DNA of 64,000 nt from Streptococcus suis (GCF_902702775.1 NZ_LR738724.1:1116001-1180000), one strand, 5' to 3'; positions 17,514 to 26,683 are shown, numbered from the stretch's first letter. The notes: a model not told the origin generated them from the sequence alone. Made by a program: numbers and translations.

Positions 17514-17574
17514 TTTTTCATTCCTTTGCTTGCAATAGTCCTATTTTATCATGTTTTCATGCCTTTCGGCAATC

Positions 17575-17605
17575 TTTAAGATAGTTTTAAACTTCCTATC
17601 TTAAA
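17575..17605. repeat. Inverted repeat TTTAAGATAG / CTATCTTAAA
   Basis: A perfect 10-bp inverted repeat with an 11-nt spacer, just before the SD of the plus-strand gene. The arms match the TAAGATA ends of the MITE-like repeat at 21108-21234, so it may be a collapsed remnant of that family, or a simple hairpin. Confidence 0.55.
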
Positions 17606-17624
17606 CTAAAGGTGGAGGTACATC

Positions 17625-18038
17625 ATGAATACACGTAAGAATACAAATAAAAAAACGGCTGGTTTAACTAATTTTCAAAAATATTTAACCTTTATCGGAT
17701 CTATTTTAGGGATTATCACTGCCTGCATCACTATCTACACCTTTACAGCAAAACCTGCAACATCCTCAACATCTCCAAGTACTACCATTTCATCATCCAG
17801 TGCCACTAGCCCCAGCCAATCATCAAACGGCAATCCGTTAACAGAAGAACAAGATTCAACAAGTTCAAGCTCCGAAACAACATCCTCAACCCAAACCGAG
17901 ACCAGCTCTTCAGTAGAGTCTACTGCCTCTTCCTCGTCTACAGAAACGTCTGCTACCCAAGCTTCGGAGACAATGACAGAAACCAGCACTAATACAGAGG
18001 TAACTAGTGGAGCATCCGAAACGACTTCTAATCAATAG
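17625..18038 (+). CDS. Membrane-anchored Ser/Thr-rich protein
   Basis: A protein of 137 aa. A basic N-terminus (MNTRKNTNKKT) is followed by one membrane segment (about residues 22-43, YLTFIGSILGIITACITIYTF). Then about 90 residues are almost only Ser, Thr, Glu and Ala, probably an extended extracellular stalk. There is no LPXTG motif or enzymatic domain. The GGTGGAGG SD is strong. It resembles short streptococcal proteins of unknown function; low-complexity sequence prevents a confident family call. Confidence 0.75.
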   Translation: MNTRKNTNKKTAGLTNFQKYLTFIGSILGIITACITIYTFTAKPATSSTSPSTTISSSSATSPSQSSNGNPLTEEQDSTSSSSETTSSTQTETSSSVESTASSSSTETSATQASETMTETSTNTEVTSGASETTSNQ

Positions 18039-18097
18039 CACATAAATATTTGTTTTGCTTTCTTGGATTTGATATACTAATTTCAGGAGGGTACAAT

Positions 18098-18481
18098 ATG
18101 AAATACGTCATTCTAAAAACGCCGATTTTCGTTTGGCTACTGATTTTTGCGCTTATACAAATCTTCGCCTTATCGTCATTTTTACCAGAACCATTTGATA
18201 CTCGTTCATTGCTCCCCATGGGAATATTAATCGGCTGTTCAATCAAGGTTTCCAGTGAAGTTAAAGACCAGGATGGCCAGTATGCTCCATTTAAGTACTT
18301 ATGGTGGGTCATACTAGGATGGACTGTAATCGGTATTCTATTTGGTATCACTATAAAAGCACCACTAGAATTGCACATTGCCCTAATTGTACATGCAATC
18401 GCAGGAGGAATAGGCTACCGCCTTATTGAACGTTATGCAGTTTATCGCTATCATTATTTACAGACTAAAAAGAAAGGCTAA
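18098..18481 (+). CDS. Hypothetical four-helix membrane protein
   Basis: A protein of 127 aa from MKYVILKTP, with GGAGGG 7 nt upstream; a longer in-frame start at 18050 has no SD. Four hydrophobic segments are seen (for example FVWLLIFALIQIFALSSFL, YLWWVILGWTVIGILFGI, HIALIVHAIAGGIGYRLI). No family recognised. It is probably cotranscribed with the Ser/Thr-rich gene 60 bp upstream and shares a bidirectional terminator with the threonine aldolase gene. Confidence 0.75.
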   Translation: MKYVILKTPIFVWLLIFALIQIFALSSFLPEPFDTRSLLPMGILIGCSIKVSSEVKDQDGQYAPFKYLWWVILGWTVIGILFGITIKAPLELHIALIVHAIAGGIGYRLIERYAVYRYHYLQTKKKG

Positions 18482-18494
18482 CCCTTTCTTTTTT
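18467..18494. terminator. Bidirectional terminator
   Basis: AAAAAGAAAGG-CTAAC-CCTTTCTTTTTT between convergent genes; it contains the plus-strand stop codon. Confidence 0.8.
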
Positions 18495-18499
18495 GCTTG

Positions 18500-19528
18500 C
18501 TATAATCTATTTCTCAATTCATCAATATCTGCTTGACTAGTTGACCAGCTGGTCGCAAAGCGGATGATACTGTGGCTATCGTCGTATTTTTCCCAGAAGC
18601 CATAGGCAATTCCAGCTTCTGTCAATCTATCCAATTCTTCATTCTTAACAATAACGAATTGCTGATTGGTCGGGGATTTGAGATAGAATTGAAAACCTTT
18701 CTCTTCCAAAATCTGGATCAGTTGCTCTGCCATTTCGATAGCATGACACCCCAATTCAAGATACAAGTCATCAGTAAATAAGCAATCAAACTGGACACCC
18801 GTCACTCGTCCTTTCGCCAACAAGGCACCATGGTGTTTGACGATCGATACGAAATTCTTAGGCTGATTATTCTTGGTGAAGACCAGAGCTTCTCCCAACA
18901 AAGCACCAAGTTTTGTCCCTCCGATATAAAAAACATCGGTCAGCTCTGCAATTGTTGGCAAATCAAGATCCGTATCGCGAGCTGCAAGACCGTAACCCAA
19001 ACGAGCTCCATCTAAAAAAATCGGAATATTATGGGTGCGGCAAACTTGGGATAATTCTTCCAACTCTGACTTGCTATAAAGTGTACCATACTCTGTTGGA
19101 TGGGAAATATAGACCATACCAGGATGAACCATATGGGCATGATTAGCATCTGCGTAGAAATCGGAAATATAGTTCTCAACTTCACTTGCGACAAGTTTAC
19201 CATCCGTATGCGGTAAAGCCAACACTTTATGGCCTGTGAATTCAATTGCCCCCGCTTCATGAACTGCAATATGACCAGTATCCGCTACAATGACTCCTTC
19301 ATAGGAAGCTAACATAGACGAAATGACAATTTGATTGGTCTGAGTGCCATCTGCTAAAAACGTAACTTGTGCATGAGGGCAGGCAGTTGCCACTTTAATT
19401 TTTTCGATAGCAGATTCAGTATATTTATCAGTGCCATATCCAGATAAACCTTCTTGGTTGCTTGCAACTAAGGCTTCTAGCAAGGCAGGATAGGCACCTT
19501 TGTTATAGTCATTTTCAAAATGTAACAT
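18500..19528 (-). CDS. ltaE: Low-specificity L-threonine aldolase / beta-eliminating lyase
   Basis: A protein of 342 aa, a fold-type I PLP enzyme that cleaves threonine to glycine and acetaldehyde. The N-terminus HFENDYNKGAYPALLEAL and YGTDKYTESAIEKI fit the family, HLDGAR-like FLDGARLGYGL marks the cofactor Asp, and the PLP lysine is in YIGGTKLGALLGEALV (about residue 206). The SD is AAGGAGG. The gene follows directly after the terminator of the rpsA/tRNA-Arg unit. Confidence 0.88.
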   Translation of the reverse strand: MLHFENDYNKGAYPALLEALVASNQEGLSGYGTDKYTESAIEKIKVATACPHAQVTFLADGTQTNQIVISSMLASYEGVIVADTGHIAVHEAGAIEFTGHKVLALPHTDGKLVASEVENYISDFYADANHAHMVHPGMVYISHPTEYGTLYSKSELEELSQVCRTHNIPIFLDGARLGYGLAARDTDLDLPTIAELTDVFYIGGTKLGALLGEALVFTKNNQPKNFVSIVKHHGALLAKGRVTGVQFDCLFTDDLYLELGCHAIEMAEQLIQILEEKGFQFYLKSPTNQQFVIVKNEELDRLTEAGIAYGFWEKYDDSHSIIRFATSWSTSQADIDELRNRL

Positions 19529-19555
19529 ATCATAGCCTCCTTGATATAATATAAC

Positions 19556-19582
19556 AAAAAAGCCTGTTAATGCAGGCTTTTC
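19556..19582 (-). terminator. Terminator after tRNA-Arg
   Basis: AAAAGCCTGCATTAACAGGC followed by TTTTTTG on the minus strand; it closes the rpsA-tRNA-Arg transcript. Confidence 0.85.
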
Positions 19583-19589
19583 AATTTAG

Positions 19590-19661
19590 TCCACCCTGAG
19601 GGAATCGAACCCCCATCTCAAGAACCGGAATCTTACGTGATATCCATTACACTAAGGGTGG
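19590..19661 (-). tRNA. tRNA-Arg (CCG)
   Basis: 72 nt. Acceptor CCACCCT/AGGGTGG with discriminator A, D arm GTG...CAC, anticodon stem TAAGA/TCTTG with loop TTCCGGT (anticodon CCG), T arm GGGGGTTCGATTCCCTC. No CCA is encoded. It lies 37 nt after rpsA on the same strand. Confidence 0.93.
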
Positions 19662-19698
19662 AAAGGAAAAACTTGCACAAGGCAAGTTTTTATATGAA

Positions 19699-20904
19699 TT
19701 ACAATTCAATGTCACCGAAAAGGTCAGCCATTGAGAATCCAGATTGAGTTTCTGGCAATTCGTAATCACGTTTTTCTTCACGTTTTTGACGACGTGGACG
19801 TGGAGCACGTTTTTCAGCTTTTTCTTCACCTTCAACTGCTGCTGGACGCTCTTCCAAAGCTTTGATAGAAAGTGATACACGCTCATCAGCTGCGTTTACT
19901 TCAAGAACTTTAACAGTTACTTCTTGACCTACTGACAAAGCATCTTTTGGATTTTCAACACGTTTGTGTGAAATTTGTGAGATATGTACCAAACCATCGA
20001 TACCTGGCAATACTTCAACGAAAGCACCGAAGTCAGTCAAGCGTTTTACTTTACCTTCGATGACATCGCCAGCTGCCAATTTTTGCTCAACGCCATCCCA
20101 TGGACCAGGCTGTGTAGCTTTCAATGACAATGATACGCGACCTTCAACTTCGTCGATTGCAAGAACTTTAACTTCAACTTCTTCACCAACTGTTACAGCT
20201 GATTTAGGAGATACGTTACGCTCGTGTGACAATTCAGTCAAGTGTACCAAACCATCTACACCACCAAGGTCGATGAAGGCACCAAAGCTTGTGATACGTG
20301 CAACTTTACCAGTCACAACTTCACCAACTGCCAATTTACCGAATACTTCAGCACGTGCAGCTGCAGCTTCTGCTTCAACAACGTCACGACGTGACAAGAT
20401 GAAACGGTTCTCAGCAGGATCAACTTCTTTGATTTTAGCATCAAATTCTTGACCTACAAAACGCTCAGTGTTACGAGTGAAACGGCTGTCGATCATTGAA
20501 GCTGGGATGAAACCACGAAGACCTTCAAATTCAACTGCAAGACCACCTTTAACTGCACGAGTTACTTTAACTGTAACAACTTCTTCTTCACGACCAACAA
20601 GCTTGTCCCATGCTTTACGTGCTTCCAAACGTTTTTTAGATACAAGATAAGTAACAGTGTCTGTATCTTTACCAACAACTTGGCGAAGTACTAACAATTC
20701 AAGTGTTTCACCAACTTTTACAAGGTCGTTGATATCAGCATCACGGTCGTTAGTCAACTCACGAAGAGTCAATACGCCTTCAACACCAGTACCTGAGATA
20801 GCTACGTTTGCTTGACCAGCATCAACTGTCAATACTTCTGCAGTTACCACATCACCAGGTGTAACTTCGCTTACACTGTTCAACAAATCTTCAAATTCGT
20901 TCAT
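19699..20904 (-). CDS. rpsA: 30S ribosomal protein S1
   Basis: A protein of 401 aa, the shorter Firmicute type with four S1 (OB-fold) domains rather than six. Repeats of the type [32 protein letters not shown] and [31 protein letters not shown] are obvious in the second half. The C-terminus is a basic/acidic tail ([23 protein letters not shown]). It helps mRNA binding on the ribosome. The SD is GGAGG. A leader of about 120 nt separates it from tRNA-Gln upstream; tRNA-Arg follows. Confidence 0.95.
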   Translation of the reverse strand: MNEFEDLLNSVSEVTPGDVVTAEVLTVDAGQANVAISGTGVEGVLTLRELTNDRDADINDLVKVGETLELLVLRQVVGKDTDTVTYLVSKKRLEARKAWDKLVGREEEVVTVKVTRAVKGGLAVEFEGLRGFIPASMIDSRFTRNTERFVGQEFDAKIKEVDPAENRFILSRRDVVEAEAAAARAEVFGKLAVGEVVTGKVARITSFGAFIDLGGVDGLVHLTELSHERNVSPKSAVTVGEEVEVKVLAIDEVEGRVSLSLKATQPGPWDGVEQKLAAGDVIEGKVKRLTDFGAFVEVLPGIDGLVHISQISHKRVENPKDALSVGQEVTVKVLEVNAADERVSLSIKALEERPAAVEGEEKAEKRAPRPRRQKREEKRDYELPETQSGFSMADLFGDIEL

Positions 20905-21027
20905 TATAAAAAAACCTCCGACAATCAGGTCTTTCGACCCAACATAAAATATATTTTATTTAAGGCACACGCAAGGACAACAACAATTAGACATCTTTGA
21001 CGAACTAGACTATATCTAGTACCTTTA

Positions 21028-21099
21028 CTGGGGTAGCTGGATTCGAACCAACGCATGAGGGAGTCAAAGTCCCTTGCCTTACCGCTTGGCGATACCCCA
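21028..21099 (-). tRNA. tRNA-Gln (TTG)
   Basis: 72 nt with acceptor TGGGGTA/TACCCCA, discriminator G as usual for Gln, anticodon stem AGGGA/TCCCT with loop CTTTGAC (anticodon TTG) and T arm GTTCGAATC. A hairpin ACTAGATATAGTCTAGT (21005-21022) follows on the transcript. Confidence 0.94.
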
Positions 21100-21107
21100 A
21101 AACATTT

Positions 21108-21234
21108 TCTAAGATAGTATTCTGAAATGAACTCGGGCTAAACGCTGTGTAAAAAAGATAAGTCGCCTAGCAAATCAGGATTTGCAGTCAACTCCCTATT
21201 TTTAATATGCGTTTGACGACCTTAGTATCTTAGA
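21108..21234 (+). repeat. MITE-like repeat with terminal inverted repeats, between two tRNA genes
   Basis: 127 bp bounded by TCTAAGATA and TATCTTAGA. Inside, GAACTCGGGCTA, AAAAAAGATA, GTCAACTCCCTATTTT and CCTTAGTATCTTA line up in order with the repeats before carA and carB (which read on the minus strand). The stems differ but stay paired (AAACGC/GCGTTT; inner hairpin GCAAATC-A-GGATTTGC). No coding capacity is seen. Confidence 0.75.
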
Positions 21235-21236
21235 CA

Positions 21237-21317
21237 TGGAGAGAGAGGGATTCGAACCCCCGAACCCGAAGGAGCGGATTTACAGTCCGCCGCGTTTAGC
21301 CTCTTCGCTATCTCTCC
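21237..21317 (-). tRNA. tRNA-Tyr (GTA)
   Basis: 81 nt class II tRNA with a long variable arm. Acceptor GGAGAGA/TCTCTCC, discriminator A, anticodon loop CTGTAAA (GTA) and T arm GGTTCGAATCC. A promoter is seen just upstream (21335-21363), and tRNA-Gln follows after the MITE-like repeat. Confidence 0.94.
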
Positions 21318-21334
21318 GTGCACTAACAGTCACT

Positions 21335-21363
21335 ATTCTAACATAAAATAGCGACTATTACAA
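21335..21363 (-). promoter_or_regulatory. Promoter of the tRNA-Tyr/tRNA-Gln unit
   Basis: TTGTAA, 17-nt spacer, TAGAAT on the minus strand, 17 nt before the tRNA-Tyr 5' end. An inverted repeat AGTCGCTATT/AATAGTGACT covers the same bases. Confidence 0.6.
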
Positions 21364-21368
21364 GCCTT

Positions 21369-21602
21369 TTAGTGACTTAAATTATAATTTTCAATAATAT
21401 TTCCGACTGCTTTTTCTAATTTTTTGTAAAAGCTTTCGGTATTTCCATTTTTAATAACTGCAAAGTTATTTTCAGCCAATTCTGCAATTTCTCCAATTAC
21501 TTTTTTACCTATAACAAGGCGGTAGCCAGGGAACTCTTCTCTATTGACAAGAACTTTGCTATCTTCAATCTGAATTTCAATTTTTTTATCTTTTTTACTC
21601 AT
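21369..21602 (-). CDS. DUF2969 family protein
   Basis: A protein of 77 aa from MSKKDKKIEIQIEDSK; the ATG at 21602 has GTGAGG upstream. GYRLVIGKKVIGEIAEL and a C-terminal FYKKLEKAVGNIIENYNLSH fit the small streptococcal DUF2969 family, function unknown. It appears cytoplasmic and is very rich in Lys, Glu and Ile. It stands directly upstream of the tRNA-Tyr promoter. Confidence 0.8.
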   Translation of the reverse strand: MSKKDKKIEIQIEDSKVLVNREEFPGYRLVIGKKVIGEIAELAENNFAVIKNGNTESFYKKLEKAVGNIIENYNLSH

Positions 21603-21625
21603 TTTCAAACCTCACTTTTACTATT

Positions 21626-21664
21626 CTACAAAAAAAGAGAAGAGCTTGCAAGTGCAAGCCTTCT
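21626..21664 (-). terminator. Terminator-like hairpin left of the IS200 remnant
   Basis: AGAAG-GCTTGCA-CT-TGCAAGC-TCTTCT followed by CTTTTTTTG on the minus strand. Confidence 0.7.
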
Positions 21665-21712
21665 GAAATTATGGCTTCGAGCCAGTTTTTCTCGTAGAGA
21701 AAAACAAGAAAA

Positions 21713-22411
21713 CCACCAGCTATGCTGGTGGCTGACAAGGCTTTGAGCTTCCATTTCTTTTTCCTGATATAATCTAATTGTTCAGGTTAGATAAAGGAGG
21801 AAAAAGAAATGGCTAAAACCAGTTACAGTTTATCACATACCAAATGGATGTGCTCTATCACATAGTTTTCACATCTAAGTACCGTAGAAAATCCATTTAC
21901 TACAAAATAAGGCAGGACTTAATTGATATTTTCCGTCATCTATGTCGATACAAGGGCGTGGGAATCATTGAGGGACACATGATGCCAGACCATGTTCATA
22001 TGCTTGTCTTGATACCTCCAAAACTTTCAATTTCCGATTTTATGGGATATTTGCAAAGCAAAATCGCTCTAATGATATTTGATAAACATGCCAATTTAAA
22101 ATATAAGTATGGGAATCGAAAGTTTTGGCCCGAGGCTACTATGTTAGTACCGTTGGGCTGAACGAAAAGACAGTTGCGAAATACATTCGCGAGCAGGAGA
22201 AAAATGACATTGCACTTGATAAATTGAGCGTCAAAGAGTATGAAGATCCATTTTCAGATGGCAGTTTTAGAACAAGATAAAAGCCCGTTGTTACGGGCAT
22301 TAGTCAAGTAATTATAGCACTAACCTGAACGAAGTTCAGCGAACGTCTTTAGACGTCGCTGGAGAGAAACGGCTTATAGCCGGTGTACAAGCCACCCGTT
22401 TTCACGGGTGG
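21713..22411 (+). mobile_element. IS200/IS605-family element, decayed
   Basis: About 0.7 kb bounded by hairpins typical of this family: left CCACCAGC-TAT-GCTGGTGG (21713-21731) and right CCACCCGT-TTTC-ACGGGTGG (22392-22411). The family moves as single-stranded DNA and leaves no target duplication. The right hairpin ends 6 bp before the ilvE stop codon, so the element sits in the 3' intergenic space of ilvE. Its transposase is frameshifted twice. The exact cleavage ends cannot be fixed by eye. Confidence 0.8.
21809..22280 (+). pseudogene. IS200-type TnpA Y1 transposase, two frameshifts
   Basis: It starts MAKTSYSLSHTKWMC after AAAGGAGG, then loses one base near 21851 and hits TAG at 21863. The correct frame continues LYHIVFTSKYRRKSIYYKIR with the HUH motif in MPDHVHMLV. 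A second one-base loss near 22135 (FWPE, then YYVSTVGLNEKTVAKYI in the other frame) precedes the last segment, which ends at 22280. The catalytic Tyr region is thus in a third frame. Normal length would be about 155 aa. The element cannot make an active transposase unless helped from elsewhere. Confidence 0.88.
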
Positions 22412-22417
22412 TTATGA

Positions 22418-23440
22418 CTATTCTACTTCGACAATCCAGCCTTCTGGCGCTTCAATATCACCAAACTGGATACCTGTTAATTCGTCATATAATTTACGAG
22501 TGACAGGTCCTACTTCTGTTTCACTATGGAAAACATGGAGTTTGTCTGCAATCTGGATACCACCAATTGGTGAGATGACTGCAGCTGTTCCGCAAGCTCC
22601 TGCTTCGACAAACTGGTCTAATTCTTCGACAAGGACTTCTCGTTCCACTGCCTTCATTCCCAGACGATGCTCTGCCAAATACAAGAGAGAATACTTGGTA
22701 ATGGACGGCAAGATTGATGGCGAAATCGGTGTAACAAACTCGTTATTGGCTGTAATACCAAAGAAATTAGCAGACCCTACTTCTTCAATCTTGGTGTGGG
22801 TAGCTGGGTCCAGGTAGATCACATCTGAGAAGCCCTGCTTTTTGGCATATTGGCCCGGTAAGAGCGATGCCGCGTAGTTGCCACCAACCTTAGCTGCCCC
22901 TGTTCCATTTGGTGCCGCACGGTCGTACTTGTCCTGAATGAGGAAGTTGGTCGGAGCCAAACCACCCTTGAAGTAGTTGCCAACCGGCATAGCAAAAACG
23001 GTGAAAATGTACTCTTCTGCTGGTTTTACGCCGATGATGTCGCCGACACCAATCAGGAGCGGGCGGAGATAGAGCGTGCCACCAGTTCCATAGGGAGGAA
23101 CGTAATCTGCATTGGCTTTGACCACCTCTTTACAAGCCTTGATGAAAAGGTCCGTCGGTACAGGTTCCATGAGCAAGCGGTCAGCAGTTCGTTGAAGGCG
23201 CTCAGCGTTTTGGTCTGGACGAAAGAGCTGGAGTTTTCCCTCCTTGGTGCGATAGGCTTTAAGGCCCTCAAAGGCCTGCTGACCATAGTGAAGGGCTGGT
23301 GAGCTTTCTGAAATGTGCAGTTCCGCATCTTCGGTCAATTGCCCTTCAGACCATTGGCCGTTTTTGAAATGAGCGATGAAGCGGTAAGGTAGTTTCATAT
23401 AAGAAAAACCAAGTTTTTCCCAGTCGATTGTTACTGTCAT
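22418..23440 (-). CDS. ilvE: Branched-chain amino acid aminotransferase
   Basis: A protein of 340 aa, fold-type IV PLP enzyme that interconverts Leu, Ile, Val and their keto acids with glutamate. Motifs include the PLP-lysine region GTGAAKVGGNYAASL (about residue 200), EVGSANFFGI and GACGTAAVISPIGGI near the C-terminus. The start is MTVTIDWEKLGF. The IS200 remnant abuts its 3' end, and the element's right hairpin may now act as its terminator. Confidence 0.96.
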   Translation of the reverse strand: MTVTIDWEKLGFSYMKLPYRFIAHFKNGQWSEGQLTEDAELHISESSPALHYGQQAFEGLKAYRTKEGKLQLFRPDQNAERLQRTADRLLMEPVPTDLFIKACKEVVKANADYVPPYGTGGTLYLRPLLIGVGDIIGVKPAEEYIFTVFAMPVGNYFKGGLAPTNFLIQDKYDRAAPNGTGAAKVGGNYAASLLPGQYAKKQGFSDVIYLDPATHTKIEEVGSANFFGITANNEFVTPISPSILPSITKYSLLYLAEHRLGMKAVEREVLVEELDQFVEAGACGTAAVISPIGGIQIADKLHVFHSETEVGPVTRKLYDELTGIQFGDIEAPEGWIVEVE

Positions 23441-23550
23441 AGGTATTCTCCAAAGGTATTTTTTACTATTTTACTACTTTTGAAAGTGATTTTCAATTAA
23501 AAATTCAGAAAATTTTGTGAATATAAGAAAAAGCCTGGTAAACCAGACTT

Positions 23551-24168
23551 TTACTCTTTAAAAACAAATTCTAGTTGAATTTCAGGTGAGATAGCATTAA
23601 ATAAATTTTGATAGTAGTTTTTGGCTGACTCTTTTATGTCTTCCTGATAATCTGCTAGAAACGTTTCTTGTTCTGCTGACTGAAATTCATCTGTGATGAG
23701 TTGGGCAGTATCGATTTCTTCCGTCGCAAAACTCAGTATCTCTCCACTCTTATCATATAAGGTATAAGGTTCTTCTGCATCTAATTCCAATCCAATGACT
23801 TCAAAGGCTGGAAGGGAAATTTTGTACCGATTTTCAGAAAGATGTTCAATGGATACAGGACTTTTGATACCAAATTTTGCCTTGTACTTGATGATTAAGA
23901 GGGCTGATTTTGCTGAGAAGGGCATTTCTTGACCAAATAAGACCGTGTAGTTTTTAGCGGTCACAATTTTCTGGACAGCCGTATTTAGAAATACCAATTC
24001 ATTGACTTGCTCGACAGACTCAATAGCCGTATGGACACTCACTTCCTGCTGATTACTCTTTTCACCAGAGATGTAGCCGTATCCCCATACACCACACAAT
24101 AACAGAAGGAAGGACAGAACAAGCCATAGATAGACTTTTATACTGAAAAATAATTTGATAACTTTCAT
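23551..24168 (-). CDS. Membrane-anchored extracellular protein, possibly DUF4230-like
   Basis: A protein of 205 aa from MKVIKLFFS, with GGGGAGG 9 nt upstream; the longer frame from 24225 has no SD. One N-terminal membrane segment (about residues 10-32) is followed by an extracellular domain. The domain pattern (LVFLNTAVQKIVTAKNYTVLFGQEMP, then LLIIKYKAKFGIK and a predicted amphipathic C-terminal helix) recalls DUF4230 proteins; this is tentative. It lies 61 bp after parC on the same strand. Confidence 0.65.
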   Translation of the reverse strand: MKVIKLFFSIKVYLWLVLSFLLLLCGVWGYGYISGEKSNQQEVSVHTAIESVEQVNELVFLNTAVQKIVTAKNYTVLFGQEMPFSAKSALLIIKYKAKFGIKSPVSIEHLSENRYKISLPAFEVIGLELDAEEPYTLYDKSGEILSFATEEIDTAQLITDEFQSAEQETFLADYQEDIKESAKNYYQNLFNAISPEIQLEFVFKE

Positions 24169-24229
24169 AGCATTTACCTCCCCTACAGTATAGCAAAAAG
24201 ACTGCTTTGCGAGCAATCTTTTCATCTTT

Positions 24230-26683
24230 TTAGTCTATCCAGGCTCTGAAGACTTCCTCATCAGAAATGGTATCCGAAATGAAGCTGCCGTTGCTAGTGC
24301 GTTCAGACAGGCTAAGCTGGGTCACATCGACCTCATAGAGTTTGCCCATTTTAGACTGCACGTGAAGCACTTGACTAGTCGTTTCATCTTCATTTGCCGT
24401 GCTAAAGAGGTCAAAATCCCCCTGGTCCGTCAAGACTGGACCCGCCGCAAAGACACGGTGAGGCTTAGACTTGAGTTCGCGAAGCACCTGCAAACCACGC
24501 TTGGCACGACTAGTCACAGGGATTTCCTCCGTTGCCATCCGCTTCAAACTACCACGCTGGGTCAGGAGATAGACGGAGCTGGTATTGCTGATAAAGGCCG
24601 CAGCCACCACATCCCCATCCTTGAGGTTGACCGCCTTGACACCGGCCGCCTTGGCACCGATGATTGGCACTTCTTCGATGTTAAATCGCAGAGCGTAACC
24701 CTTTTCTGTGATGAGCATGATGTCATCCAAGACTACAGGCGATACAGTAATGACCACATCATCCGCATCTTTGAGTTTGGCATACTTGGTTGACTTAGAC
24801 TTGTAAGTTCGCCATGGAGTAAACTCCTTCCGCTCCACACGTTTGATTTGACCGTATTTAGTCACCGCGAAATAAGTTCCCTCTTCAAAATTCTCAACCA
24901 ATTCAGCGAAGATAATCTCTTCATTGGTATCAAAGTTCATCAAGGTCTGACTCAGGTGTTCACCGATGTCTTTCCAACGAATATCTGTCAGTTCATGGAC
25001 AGGTCGGTAGATAACATTTCCAAGATTGGTAAAGAGCAGGAGATGCTGGGTTGTCTTGGCATTCTGCAAGAAAATCAGCTGGTCATCCTCTCGTTTGCCC
25101 ATTTCTTCAAGGGTTGAGGCATTGAAAGAACGTGGACTGGTCCGTTTGATGTAACCTACCTTGGTCACGCTGATAAAGGTTTCTTCTTCGACAATCAAGC
25201 TGGCGGTGTCAATCTCAATCGCTTCTGCCTGATCCTGCAATTCACTCAAACGAGGATTGCCAAACTGCTTCTTAACCTCACGCAGTTCTTTCTTCATCAG
25301 ATTGAACATGGTCCGCTCATCGCCGATAATGGCTGCCAAGGTCTGAATCTGCTCGCGTAGGGCTGCCTCTTCATTTTCCAAGGTCACAATGTCGGTATTG
25401 GTCAAGCGGTAGAGTTGCAAGGTCACGATTGCTTCTGCCTGTTCCTCGCTGAAATCATAGCTGACTTTCAAGTTTTCCTTAGCATCCGCCTTGTTTTCAG
25501 AAGCACGGATAAGGGCAATGACCTCGTCCAAAATAGAAATAACACGGATTAAGCCTTCTACGATATGGAGGCGTTTCTCTGCCTTTTCCTTGTCAAACTT
25601 AGAACGGGCAATGATAATCTCACGGCGGTGGGCGATGTAGCTAGACAGAATCTTCTGCAAGCCAACCTGACGCGGTGTGAAGTTATCAATCGCCACCATG
25701 TTGAAGTTGTAATTGATTTGTAAGTCGGTGTATTTGTAGAGGTAGTTGAGAATGGTTTGCTCATCGCTGTCTTTTTTCAGCTCAATGGCAATCCGCAGAC
25801 CTGTACGGTCTGACTCATCACGCACCTCAGCAATACCAGGCACCTTGTTGTTAACACGGACATCATCGATTTTCTTAACCAGAACAGCCTTGTTGACCTC
25901 GTAAGGAATCTCAGTAATGACAATCTGTTTCTTACCAGCCTTAAGTTGCTCAATGTCACAACGGCTACGGACAACAACACGCCCCTTACCAGTTTCATAG
26001 GCCTTCTTGATTTCGTCAGCCCCTTGGATAATGGCACCTGTTGGGAAGTCTGGTCCAGGCAGGAACTCCATCAACTTTTCTAACTTAGCAGTCGGATGAT
26101 CAATCATGTAAACAACGGCATCGATGACCTCCGCCAGATTATGCGGCGGGATGTCAGTCGCGTACCCAGCCGAAATTCCTGTCGCTCCATTGACCAAGAG
26201 ATTTGGGAAGGCAGCTGGTAGCACCGTGGGTTCTTTTTCCGTATCGTCAAAGTTCCAGGCAAATGGCACCGTTTTTTTCTCGATGTCGGCAAGGAGATAG
26301 CCAGCCATTTCCGACAGGCGAGCCTCAGTGTAACGCATAGCCGCAGGCGGATCGCCGTCCATGGAACCGTTGTTTCCGTGCATCTCCACCAAAATCTCGC
26401 GGTTTTTCCAGTCCTGACTCATACGGACCATGGCATCATAAATAGAGGAATCACCGTGCGGGTGGAAATTCCCCATGATATTCCCGACTGACTTGGCGGA
26501 CTTGCGGTAGCCCTTGTCAAAGGTGTTGCCGTCCTTATTCATGGAATAAAGAATCCGACGTTGCACGGGCTTTAGACCGTCACGAATGTCCGGCAAGGCC
26601 CGCTCCTGAATAATGTATTTGGAGTAGCGACCAAAACGCTCTCCCATGATGTCCTCAAGGGACATGTTTTGAATGTTAGACAT
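24230..26683 (-). CDS. parC: DNA topoisomerase IV subunit A
   Basis: A protein of 817 aa, full length. It cuts and passes DNA to decatenate chromosomes with ParE. The active-site Tyr lies in AAMRYTEARLSEMAG (about residue 118). The quinolone region reads HPHGDSSIYDAMV with Ser79 and Asp83, the susceptible state. C-terminal beta-pinwheel blades follow. There is no SD before the ATG: two hairpins (26699-26714 and 26716-26742) and CCCTTTGTATCTTA precede it, resembling the carA/carB start regions. It is separated from parE by three other genes. Confidence 0.97.
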   Translation of the reverse strand: MSNIQNMSLEDIMGERFGRYSKYIIQERALPDIRDGLKPVQRRILYSMNKDGNTFDKGYRKSAKSVGNIMGNFHPHGDSSIYDAMVRMSQDWKNREILVEMHGNNGSMDGDPPAAMRYTEARLSEMAGYLLADIEKKTVPFAWNFDDTEKEPTVLPAAFPNLLVNGATGISAGYATDIPPHNLAEVIDAVVYMIDHPTAKLEKLMEFLPGPDFPTGAIIQGADEIKKAYETGKGRVVVRSRCDIEQLKAGKKQIVITEIPYEVNKAVLVKKIDDVRVNNKVPGIAEVRDESDRTGLRIAIELKKDSDEQTILNYLYKYTDLQINYNFNMVAIDNFTPRQVGLQKILSSYIAHRREIIIARSKFDKEKAEKRLHIVEGLIRVISILDEVIALIRASENKADAKENLKVSYDFSEEQAEAIVTLQLYRLTNTDIVTLENEEAALREQIQTLAAIIGDERTMFNLMKKELREVKKQFGNPRLSELQDQAEAIEIDTASLIVEEETFISVTKVGYIKRTSPRSFNASTLEEMGKREDDQLIFLQNAKTTQHLLLFTNLGNVIYRPVHELTDIRWKDIGEHLSQTLMNFDTNEEIIFAELVENFEEGTYFAVTKYGQIKRVERKEFTPWRTYKSKSTKYAKLKDADDVVITVSPVVLDDIMLITEKGYALRFNIEEVPIIGAKAAGVKAVNLKDGDVVAAAFISNTSSVYLLTQRGSLKRMATEEIPVTSRAKRGLQVLRELKSKPHRVFAAGPVLTDQGDFDLFSTANEDETTSQVLHVQSKMGKLYEVDVTQLSLSERTSNGSFISDTISDEEVFRAWID

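Noticed and set aside
19964..20452. 162-codon plus-strand ORF
   Set aside because: Antisense to rpsA, composition biased to Ser/Thr from reading repeats backwards; no SD.
24230..26683. Fluoroquinolone resistance changes in parC
   Set aside because: Residues 79 and 83 are Ser and Asp, the susceptible state.
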